A program made the position numbers and the translations under genes. A stretch of DNA of 64,000 nucleotides from Rugalucina vietnamica (lineage: Eukaryota > Mollusca > Bivalvia > Lucinida > Lucinidae), in the NCBI GenBank assembly GCA_964017185.1, contig OZ024875.1, positions 48,067,986 to 48,131,985 on the forward strand, in the 5' to 3' direction. Shown piece after piece: positions 12,121 through 21,380 of the stretch. Position 1 is the first letter of the stretch; each line of letters opens with the position of its first letter. Below the pieces are notes generated by a model. The model did no database searches. It had not been told where the DNA came from and was given only the letters and a program-made list of their open reading frames with translations.

Positions 12121-12934
12121 ATCGCACCTGCTTATAGCAGGGTGGGATATAGGAGTTCAAAATTCCGTTCGTTCGTTCGTCCGTCAATATTTACGTCGAA
12201 GTTTAGTTTTCTCGATATCAGAGATAGCTGTGAGTCTGAAACCTTGCATAGTAATTGTCCCTGACACACCGTTCAAGCACGCGCCTTAACCCGGTGCCCT
12301 TGACCTATATTTCACGGTCCACTGACTTTGAAAATTTTTACATCTAAGTTTGGTTTTCTCGACATCAGAGATAGCTGCAAGTCTGAAACCTTGCATAGTA
12401 ATTGTCCTTGACATACCCTTCAAGCACGTACCTTAACCCGGTGCCCTTGACCTATATTTCACAGTCAACTGACTTTGAAAATTTTTACGTCGCAGTTTGG
12501 TTTTCTCTACATCAGAGATAGCTGCGAGTCTGAAACCTTGCATAGTAATTGTCATTGACATACCCTTCAAGCACGCACCTTAACCCGGTGCCCTTGACCT
12601 ATATTTCACGGTCCACTGACTTTGATTTTTTTTTCGTCGAAGTTTGGTTTTCTCGACATCAGAGATAGCTGCGAGTCTGAAACCTTGCATAGTAATTGTC
12701 ATTGACATACCCTTCAAGCACGCACCTTAACCCGGTGCCCTTGACCTATATTTCACGGTCCACTGACTTTGAAAATTTTTTCGTCGAAGTTTGGTTTTCT
12801 CGACATCAGAGATAGCTGCAAGTCTGAAACCTTGCATAGTAATTGTCACTGACATCCCTTCAAGCACGCACCTTGACCCGGTGCCCTTGAACTATATTTC
12901 ACTGTCTATTGACTTTGTCCGATGCAGGTGCGAT
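12121..12934. mobile_element. inverted-repeat element with a core of five 147-bp tandem units
   Basis: The ends are perfect 11-bp inverted repeats, ATCGCACCTGC at 12121 and GCAGGTGCGAT at 12924. Between them five units repeat with exact spacing: the word GCATAGTAATTGT recurs at about 12246, 12393, 12540, 12687 and 12834, each 147 bases apart. A TTCGTTCGTTCGTCCGTC microrepeat precedes the core. No protein frame is expected. This design, short unique ends around a tandem core, resembles the bivalve pearl-type non-autonomous elements, but family assignment is inference. It lies in the presumed intron before the YqaJ coding exon. Confidence 0.8.
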
Positions 12935-13056
12935 ATCGACCTCCGCGGAGTTCTTGTTTGTGGTGATGTAGCTCATATTATGCAGCAAAGTAAAATCCTG
13001 ACACCCATTTCATTTCTTTTTCAGACAGATAACCAGTTTAGAGGTATGAAGTCAAG

Positions 13057-15225
13057 ATGCCACCAAAAAGGGTTACTCTGGGACCTGAGCCACCTAAACC
13101 AAAAGAACGCCGTGTGCTAGCTGAAACCAACAAAAGACTGACATCCTTCAATGATGTTGCTGCATTAAAGGCAGTTGAACTGAAGCAGCTGTGCAGATCC
13201 CATGGGATTAATGAAACGTATCCGAAGAAAGCGAAGCAAATTTTTGTGTGTCATGTCCTAGGACTGTCTACAACTGGCCATGCCATCACTGAATCTAAAG
13301 TGTCTGAACATTTATCCAATGCACAGGCAGAAGAGCTGGAACAACTCACTATTAAGAGACTATGCCAGATCGTGAACTGGACTAAAGACCTCACTAGTGT
13401 TCCAGATGTGGAAGAAAGTTCTGTGAAGAAATATCTGCTACAAACAAATTGTCTTACAAAAGAGTCAGCAAGAACGTATAAGATCACACGACCCTATCAG
13501 CTGAAGTCAGGTGTCCATTCCATGAGATATTATGAAAACATGGACTCGGAAACATTTTGTATTATTACATCCAGAGTGAATCCTTCGCAGTCCACTAGTC
13601 CAGAAGAAGTGAAGGTTGTGTTTGCCATAATAGACAAAATTACAGGAATGCCATATGGTGGTTTTTGTACATGTACTGTTGGGTATTCAGAGAGGTGTGG
13701 ACATATTGGTGCTACCTTATTCAGACTTTCAGACCTGGTAGCTAGTGGTGTAAAGGAGATTCCAGATGATGACAGTTCTGTGACTTCTCAACTGTGCAAA
13801 TGGACTGATCCCAAAGGGGCAGCATCAGATCCCTCAATCATGGACGAGTTGACTATTTCCAGTAAGACAAAACCTGTCAGACGTACCCTGGGCGACTTCG
13901 GAAAAAAAGTGGCAAACCCAAATCCTCCAACTTATGACGCCGTTTTGCAGTTGAAATCAGCCCTAGCATCAGCGACTCAGCATCTCGGCCAGTACTGTCC
14001 AGCTGTTCATGTGTTGAACTGCAGTCGATTCAGTGTTTCTCCTTCCATGGAACCAAGTGTTGTATGCGAATCGCTACCTGATCATCTTGACATTGACAGC
14101 CCCCTCATCGCATACAACAAAGAAGTTTCTGTGGAGTCATTACCAATGTCAATAGTGAACATACCATGTGAAAATGTTGACACAGACACCTTCATTAAGA
14201 AAATCAGTTATAGTGAAGAAGACATTCAGAAAATTGAATCTGTAACTAGGGGACAGTGTAACAATGAGCATTGGTTTGAACAACGTCAGGGGGCCATAAC
14301 AGCATCCAAGTTTGGTAAGGTACTGAATGTGATTGAGAAAAACAAGTCAACATGTGATTCCTTATTGAAGGAGATACTGAGAGACACCTCATATAGAAAA
14401 GGAGCTAAAGTGACTGTGCCAGCTTTGAAATGGGGACTGACACAGGAGAAGAAGGCTAAATCTTTATATCTCGGTAAATTCCAGCGGTTTCACTCTGATT
14501 TGACACTGAAGGAAGTTGGCCTAGTTGTGTATCAACCATACCAGTTCATCCGGGCCAGTCCTGACGGTATTGTGTCATGTAAATGCCATGAGAGCAGACT
14601 TCTCGAGGTTAAATGTCCTTATAGTGCCAGATATATGACAATTGCTGAAGGTGTATTTAACAAGAAAATTAAGTACCTGGAGAGTGTAAACGGACGATAT
14701 GTGCTGAAAACAAATTCCCCTGAAGGATATTATGAGCAAGTTCAAGGCCAGATGGCAGTACTGGGACTAAAGAGCAGCAATCTCTTTGTATGGACTGTGA
14801 AAGACAGTGTGACAGTGCATGTCCCATTTAATCAGCAATTCTGGGAAGACAGACTTCTACCAGCGTGTTTGAAGTTTTTTAGAGTACATGTTGTGCCCCG
14901 ACTGCTGGCACGTGCAGGCCCTGTGTGTATTGTGTCACCAGCACATGATGATGATGATGTTAGTGTAACTGTAAGTCAATTAGGTTCTGAAATGGCGGAA
15001 GAGACAGTGGAGTTCAGATGCGGGCAGTGTCAGAAACTGTTACCGGACAATGAAATATTAGCTGACAATTCTAATGCAAGTGTTGGTTGTGATTGTCCTA
15101 ACTGTGAAGGTTCCTGTAGTGTCTGGTTTTGCTGGCCGTGTGCTAAGTATGATGAGGAGTACCAGGAATCTGGGACGGACTGGTACTGTCCTACTTGTAC
15201 TAGAGACTGTGACATTGTGTACTAA
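13057..15225 (+). CDS. SWIM zinc finger / YqaJ-type nuclease / PHD-like protein of the transposon
   Basis: A single open exon encodes 722 residues. An acceptor (TTTTTCAG) ends at 13023 and the ATG at 13057 is the first long-frame start. Residues ~28-75 look SAP-like. At about 203-222 FCTCTVGYSERCGH is a SWIM zinc finger (CxC...CxH). From ~400 to 620 is a YqaJ/lambda-exonuclease-like PD-(D/E)xK nuclease: GAITASKFGKV, WGLTQEKKA, SPDGIV with Asp503, LLEVKC with Glu517 and Lys519, then YYEQVQGQM with Gln563. All expected catalytic residues are present. The tail (~655-720) has paired cysteines (CGQC, CPNC, CWPC, CPTC), resembling a PHD finger. It probably cuts or resects DNA during transposition, in the nucleus. 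It faces the transposase gene 6 kb away. No frameshift is seen, so it is intact. Bivalves carry many relatives; a domesticated role cannot be excluded. Confidence 0.9.
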   Translation: MPPKRVTLGPEPPKPKERRVLAETNKRLTSFNDVAALKAVELKQLCRSHGINETYPKKAKQIFVCHVLGLSTTGHAITESKVSEHLSNAQAEELEQLTIKRLCQIVNWTKDLTSVPDVEESSVKKYLLQTNCLTKESARTYKITRPYQLKSGVHSMRYYENMDSETFCIITSRVNPSQSTSPEEVKVVFAIIDKITGMPYGGFCTCTVGYSERCGHIGATLFRLSDLVASGVKEIPDDDSSVTSQLCKWTDPKGAASDPSIMDELTISSKTKPVRRTLGDFGKKVANPNPPTYDAVLQLKSALASATQHLGQYCPAVHVLNCSRFSVSPSMEPSVVCESLPDHLDIDSPLIAYNKEVSVESLPMSIVNIPCENVDTDTFIKKISYSEEDIQKIESVTRGQCNNEHWFEQRQGAITASKFGKVLNVIEKNKSTCDSLLKEILRDTSYRKGAKVTVPALKWGLTQEKKAKSLYLGKFQRFHSDLTLKEVGLVVYQPYQFIRASPDGIVSCKCHESRLLEVKCPYSARYMTIAEGVFNKKIKYLESVNGRYVLKTNSPEGYYEQVQGQMAVLGLKSSNLFVWTVKDSVTVHVPFNQQFWEDRLLPACLKFFRVHVVPRLLARAGPVCIVSPAHDDDDVSVTVSQLGSEMAEETVEFRCGQCQKLLPDNEILADNSNASVGCDCPNCEGSCSVWFCWPCAKYDEEYQESGTDWYCPTCTRDCDIVY

Positions 15226-15296
15226 TTACTTAACAGAAGCCTACAGTTACAGTAATTGAGATTTAAGAGATTATCATGAGAGAAAACCTGTTAAAT

Positions 15297-15530
15297 GAGC
15301 CGCATTGTGGGAAAACCAACAATGTGGTTTCCTAACAGGTCCGACACAAACCGACCTGTACAAGCACAGAAAAGAACTAAAAGCTTGAAATTTTGGTTTT
15401 AAGTAGGAGAGGAATTGTACTATCCAAGTAGCGAAAACAAAGGCGCTGATCAGCTTCACAGTAACTGTGAAGCTGATCAGCGCCTTTGTTTTCGCCTATG
15501 CAGATTGTTTGTTTTCCCATGAGGCGGCTC
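15297..15530 (+). mobile_element. GAGCC hairpin element, copy 2 (best preserved)
   Basis: A 234-bp element with ends GAGCCGCATTGTGGGAAAAC and GTTTTCCCATGAGGCGGCTC, inverted repeats of one another. It is flanked by a perfect AAAT duplication (15293-15296 and 15531-15534). Near its right end a palindrome at 15431-15495 has 31-bp perfect arms around a 3-base loop. No coding frame exists, so it must move through another element's enzyme. About ten copies or fragments lie in this window; five show 4-bp duplications made only of A and T. Confidence 0.88.
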
Positions 15531-16195
15531 AAATGATGACATTTTAGTTTTTGAGCATGAAAAAGTTCAGACTCAGCTGAGTTGAGCATGCAAAAGGTTT
15601 TATGATTTATGTACATGTATGAGCTGCTGCAGGGCAAACCCAACTAAAGCTACATGTACTTACAAAACTGGTTTTGGGAATGGTTAGAATGCACATAAGT
15701 TTGACCTAAAGCTGATCATCCATTATCATGAACCAGCTCATAATTAATTTTTGGGCTGTAAGTTTTAAGAAGCTGGTAATTACTTTGTCATTTCTTTGTC
15801 GCAACTTATATTTACATGTAGCCATAATGTGGAAACGTCTTCCATGATTCTGATCTGTCCCAACACAAACTTGGTTGTACCCGAACAAAATTTGGCTATA
15901 GAATTAGAATGAAAAAATTTAAATTAGGATGGGTGGTGCTATCAAGGTACCAACATGTATTTACATGTACTTACAATAGCTTAAAATGTGCTTTTAATCA
16001 GTGTATTTGTTTAAAACCACTGTTGCCATCATCATCAGTAAAGTTATGAAATGTAAATGTGTATGAATTATGTAGTGCTGCTTTTGAGTACAAAAAATCT
16101 AGTGCTAAACATGTGATTTTAATTTTAAAGTATTATAAACCAAAAATCCTTTGATTTTCAGTATGTCTTTCAAATCTTGACAAATAAGCCCCAGT

Positions 16196-16390
16196 ATTGC
16201 ATATTGTGGTTTAACGTCTCAGTCAACAATTTTTTCAGCCATATAGGGACGAAGCCATCAGTACATGGATATTAACCAGTATTCTAGAGAATGAATGTGT
16301 CCTGCTCAACGACTCAACATAGTGCCCAAAGTCGGGGTTGAATCATGGACCCCTTGATTCAGAGTCTGATGCTTTACCACTGGGACAACA
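16196..16390 (-). mobile_element. tRNA-derived SINE, minus strand
   Basis: On the minus strand a tRNA-like head reads TGTCCCAGTGGTAAAGCATC (A-box region), a CAGACTCTGAATCA anticodon arm like tRNA-Gln, and ATTCAACCCC as B box. Downstream comes TTGTTGACTGAGACGTTAAA, resembling the conserved tail shared by many mollusc SINEs. There is no intact tRNA cloverleaf with matching acceptor arms, so I call a SINE rather than a tRNA gene. Confidence 0.7.
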
Positions 16391-16607
16391 TGCTCCTGAT
16401 TTTGATTTATGCCTTCATCAATGTGAGATTTGTTGAGGCACATCAAGACAATTTGGTCCAGTGTGGACAGAAGTATGCTATTTATAAAGTCATTCATATA
16501 TTATGTCGATGTTTATATATATGTCAATTTTTAAACCAAATGTCTTTCATTCATGTTTATATAGATTTATATGTCAATGCTGATCATTCATGTTGATATA
16601 GATTTAT

Positions 16608-16837
16608 GAGCCACCTCTTGGGAAATCCAATGAGGATTTCTTACCAGGGTTGACACAAACTGGCCTGTACAGGCACAGAAGATGGCTAGAGGCTGGAAAT
16701 TTTGGATTTAGAAGTAGAGGATTCATACTATCCCTGTAGCGAAAACAAAGACGCTGATCAGCCTACCGTTACTGCGAAGCTGATCTGCGCCTTTGTTTTC
16801 ACATATGCAGATTGTTGGTTTTCTCATGTGGCCGCTC
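16608..16837 (+). mobile_element. GAGCC hairpin element, copy 3
   Basis: It runs from GAGCCACCTCTTGGG to CTCATGTGGCCGCTC, with TTAT duplicated at 16604-16607 and 16838-16841. The internal hairpin is present but one arm carries substitutions (GATCAGCCTACCGTTACTGCGAAGCTGATC region). Confidence 0.85.
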
Positions 16838-16969
16838 TTATGTGTGGAGGTTGAAACCACGTCTTTCATTCATTTTTATATAGATTCATATATGTCAATG
16901 TTGAAAAACAAATGTCTTTCATTCATATTTTAAATAGATTTATATTTCAATATACATGTATTAAATGTT

Positions 16970-17110
16970 CTGAAAACCTGGCTCAAGGGCTTGTGGCCAG
17001 GCAAGACAAAAACCAGTAAAGGATTTAGCCACTGCTGAGAAGCTGTGCATTGGTTTTCTGCACCCATTTTTGCATATAAGCGTACTTTCTCATGTGGTAG
17101 CTAAATTTAT
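16970..17110 (+). mobile_element. GAGCC hairpin element fragment (decayed)
   Basis: The words ACCTGGCTCAAGGG, GGCCAGGCAAGACAAA, GAGAAGCTGTGCATTGG and TTTCTCATGTGGTAGCT follow the order of the family but are shortened and altered. No flanking duplication is visible. Confidence 0.4.
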
Positions 17111-17556
17111 ATGAGCAAGGCTGTACAGCATGCAAGTTGTGAATCAACTGTGAGCTGTTATACACATACAAACCTAGCAATAAGTGGGTGGAAATGGAAG
17201 CATGGCAAATTTGATATAAGATAGCATATTTGTTTGTAAATATTTATCAAGCTTGATACTTTTGCTATACTGGAATTTTTTTGACTGTGCCTGTTTCCCT
17301 CTGACATTATCATAGACAAGAATTTGTTGATCAGAATGCTTCAAATAAGTGTTTACAAGATGGTAAACAATATATGACCACATGCTTCACATGGCACTGC
17401 AAAAATGTGAAACAAATAAGTGTCCCTATTCTAGTACTTACAAAACTTTATTATACGAGGTCAGCTGGCACAGTCAAAGAAACTAACAGCCTGTATTTTT
17501 CTCTAGCAACAGTCAAGGTAGTGAAAATTGGTGGACACATCTGACAAATAATATAT

Positions 17557-17797
17557 GAGCCACCTGGTGGGAAAACCAACAATGTGGTTTCTGAACAGGT
17601 CCGACACAAACAGACCTGTTCAAGCACAGAAAACAGCTAGAAGCTTGAAATTTCGGATTTAAGTAGAAGAGGAATCGTACTATCCAAGTAGCGAAAGCAA
17701 AGGCGCTGATCAGCTTCGCAGTTCGCAGTTACTGCGAAGCTGATCTGCACCTTTGTTTTCGCCTATGCAGATTGTTGGTTTTCCCATGTGGTGGCTC
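17557..17797 (+). mobile_element. GAGCC hairpin element, copy 4
   Basis: The ends GAGCCACCTGGTGGGAAAAC and GTTTTCCCATGTGGTGGCTC are flanked by ATAT on both sides (17553-17556 and 17798-17801). In the hairpin the TTCGCAG word is duplicated, making a larger loop than in copy 2. Confidence 0.87.
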
Positions 17798-18654
17798 ATA
17801 TGTATCTTTTCCAAGTGTTGGGTTGGACGGCTGTCCATAGTGCTAACGGACCTGAATCTGCCTTCAGTGCAATGATAAAGATGATGTACTGGATTGGAAT
17901 ATAAATGTAACACATGTTGTGAGAATATGTTTATTTTTATATATAGAATTAGTACTTACTTATAAAGCAATAGTTCGCCAAAGAATTCAATTTATTATAG
18001 AAAAAAAGAAAATAAATAGTAACATAAAAACAAAACCTGTGTTGTGGATTTCATCAATTTCCATGTAAAAAAAAGGAAACTAAAGTAAACTGAGCCGTGT
18101 CATGAAAATACCAGCCTTTCATATTTATCCAAAACAATGATGCAGATCAGCTTATTTCAGCTGCCTACATGTTGGTGATAGTTTTTTTGGCTTCGTGGAT
18201 TGTATAAGCCTAATAAAAATCTATCTTCTATAGCTGCTCAGACAGGTTTGTGTACGAACAGCAAAATGATCCCAAAGACAGTTTCTTTCATGTCATGACT
18301 CAAGTTAAATCTATCCTGTAGTGTACACAGAACTTTCTGTTTACTAGGCAAGACCCATACTACAGTGCTCAGCAGTAAACATGGCAGTGATGTCACGGTT
18401 TTACTGTTAGGAATATGAATAAAATAAATACATTTGACCAATAGGAACATACACACCATTCATATTTTTAACGGCAAATTTCTGAAGTCACTGCCATGTT
18501 TAACGCAGAGACCTGTACATTCCTTGTTTAAGAAAAACTATAGATATAAATAGTAGAGGCGATGATGGAATATGTGTCCAATCAAGTATGGCTGATAACC
18601 ACTGTTCGGCAAATTTTCCTGGTACATAAGCTGGGCCAAAGAAACCTGATTTTT

Positions 18655-18810
18655 AGCTCAGCTGGGCCTAAGGCTCACCATGTGAGTTTATAGTATACTC
18701 ATAATCTGGTGTTCATTCGTTGTCTGCCCACAATTTCAAATGCTATGTCCTAACATGACTGAAAAATTGTTAACTGGGATGTTAAGCCACAAATCAAAGA
18801 AACCAACCTT
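18655..18810 (+). repeat. fragment of the 'agctcacctgagc' family followed by a SINE-like tail
   Basis: TAGCTCAGCTGGGCCTAAGG and GTGAGTTTATAGTATACTC resemble the opening of the large elements at 37048 and 39182. After it, AAATTGTTAACTGGGATGTT and AAGCCACAAATC resemble the SINE tail at 16196. This looks like two old insertions side by side. Confidence 0.5.
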
Positions 18811-20715
18811 ACTTCACATGGATCATCATTAAGGAATAAGGAAGGAGAACATAAAATACATATATGTACATTAATTAGATGTTTTTGTTGTTGTTGTTTA
18901 ACAAAGACACAAATAAGTTGCACAGAAAAAGCTAGGACAATCAGTGCCCTTCGTATGGCCTCAAAGCAAGCACAATCCCTCTGCTTTATTTCAAGCATGT
19001 AGCTGTGCAGCCTGCTTTATGTCAGACTTTGAACATGTACCAAATGTTGCATCAACGAAATGGATTTAGTGACCTAACATGATATTTGTGTAATAACATA
19101 TTATTTATTTATTTGAGTGACACATATCAAATTTATACAACTACATGTACATACAATATATACAGATTTACAACCAACTTCTCAAAAATATCTGGTCACC
19201 CAAAATTGTAAGAATTATGAATTGAATACTTTTGAATAAATTTGGTTGATATGTTTTTACTATTAAATACTCTATTCCCATCCTAAAAATGATTTTTGAT
19301 GTGTAAGAGGTTTTAGCAGCTTATGTAATACATATATTATATGATTTTTAAATTGACAAAAAATAATGTAATCGAGTAGTTGAAGCACATGTGGGTGACC
19401 TGATTTTTTTTTTGAGGAGTATATTTGATATCCTAAGGGTTGCCTCACTTGGTCCGAAAAAATTTTTCTCACACTGACATCTTGGCGCGCGGTCTCTAAT
19501 GACAGTATCCATCTATAAAAATTTGAAAGTTGTAGTGACACACCAATCAGAACTTAATTAAACATAAAATACACTTCTGGAATCTGGTTTAAGACTGCCC
19601 AAAAAAACATTGATGTGGACAAAATCATTATAAAGTAATTTGACTTGAATCTGGTATTTTCAAAACTTCCTGACATTTCCACATACCAATAATTCCAAAT
19701 TTCCCTGACATTTTGCATTCACTGACCATGAAAAAATTTAAAGTTTCCTGACTTCCCTGACATGTGGCAACCCTGAATTCTTGTCAGTAAAGACTTACAT
19801 TTGAGACAGCAATTTTCTTTAAAGCAGAATACATATATCACAGATTTACAGAATGTACATTAATTATATACTTAAAATACTTTGAAACAGAATGAGTAAA
19901 AGCAACTACCAAATAGATAAATATAAGTCTAGAAATCTAAGTTTTGCAATAAAACTTTCCTTTCATATGAAAGATTTTACACTATGTACTTAAGACAGTA
20001 CCACAGCTGTAAAACAACCTTAAATATACTATAGTATTAAAATCAAATCAGTGCAATATTTGTAAAAAATGACTGAGGCTAAGAGATTTTATATCACAGG
20101 CAATATAATTACTTTAAAATTGCAATAAGAAGTGAATCCTTAATAAGAAAACGAAAAAGAATTGCCTAAAACTAAGACAAATTAGTGATGCAAACCTTGG
20201 ATTATTTATTATCATAGGCATATGGTAAAACTATATACACATTTAGCAATAAAACTGGGTTAACCCATTTATTTAATATTTATATTAGTTAAAATATGCA
20301 TCATTTACAAATTATAAATGTAAACATGTATCCAAAAACAAAGACATAAGCTGAAGGCTATTTGCAGCTGATCAGCACCTTCATTGTGATAACCTAGTAC
20401 AATCCTCACCCCCTTGAGTTCATAAAGCTTTCAGTTTCATGCTCAATACCAACAATCAATAAGCTTTTTAACATTTATCAAAAGAATTAATGATAGGTTT
20501 TGAACCAGAAATTTACAAATTGATCCAGGCTTGTGATTGCTTACATTGATTACTTAAGTACTAGCAGTTTATATTTGATGCTTAGCTCGGTTGAGCCTGA
20601 AAAGTCTTATTCAGGGCATATTCTATCTACACGTATTTAGTAAGAATAGAGGGAACAGGAATCGACGCAATTAAATTAAAAGTCACAACATAGACACCGG
20701 ATGGGAAAGAAAATA
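18811..20715. other. AT-rich stretch without a recognised gene
   Basis: Open frames are short and of low complexity. At 20340-20410 AAACAAAGACATAAGCTGAAG and GCAGCTGATCAGCACCTT look like a decayed GAGCC-element core. Nothing else is recognised. Confidence 0.45.
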
Positions 20716-20898
20716 CAGGTCAACCTCATTATAACGCTATCTTTGGGGCCCATGGAAACAGACTGTGTTATAGGTGAACCGTGTTATAATGTGGTTATTT
20801 ACAATAGGCATATAGCAAAATAATTTGGGAGCCATGACATGACCTTGTAATATTGAAAACCGCACTATAATGAGGTACGTTATAATGAGGTTGATCTG
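20716..20898. mobile_element. mariner-type miniature inverted-repeat element
   Basis: CAGGTCAACCTCATTATAAC at the left and its near-complement GTTATAATGAGGTTGATCTG at the right bound 183 bases. Both sides carry TA (20714-20715 and 20899-20900), as expected for Tc1/mariner insertion. It has no coding frame. Internal copies of the GTTATAAT word continue the inverted symmetry. Confidence 0.8.
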
Positions 20899-21046
20899 TA
20901 CATAAAAAAACACAACAAAACATTGTTACAACAACACACTCGAAGAGTAGAATGACTAGCTCTTTCCCAACAAGGTAACCATCCGGCCAAGTTTCAACAG
21001 GAACAAAATCCTCAGTCAATCATTTTGTGATCATCACCTCATATAT

Positions 21047-21268
21047 GAGCCGCAACATGGGAAAACCAACAATCTGCAAAGGTGCAGATCAGCTTCACAG
21101 TAACTGCGAAGCTCATCAGCGCCTTTGTTTTCGCTACACAGATAGTACAATTCCTCTACTTTCTAAAGCCAAAATTTCCAACCTCTAACCATCTCCTGTG
21201 ACTGTACAGGCCGGTTTGTGTAGGACCTGGTCGGAATCCAAATTGTTGGTTTTCTCATGCACAGGCTC
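21047..21268 (-). mobile_element. GAGCC hairpin element, copy 5 (opposite orientation)
   Basis: The ends GAGCCGCAACATGGGAAAAC and TTCTCATGCACAGGCTC are flanked by ATAT (21043-21046 and 21269-21272). The hairpin lies next to the left end here, so the element is inserted in the other orientation from copies 2-4. It lies just downstream of the transposase stop codon. Confidence 0.87.
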
Positions 21269-21380
21269 ATATAGTTTGTAAAGCCAAAACTTCTTTCTGT
21301 TGTCATTGTACATAATGTATGTTTTTTTTGTATCAGACCTAGTCAGATAATTGATAATTCTATTACATTAACAGCTTCCC

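Noticed and set aside
12190-12934. Regular repeats resembling a CRISPR-like array
   Set aside because: Whole units repeat with no unique spacers, and this is animal DNA; the inverted ends point to a tandem-core element.
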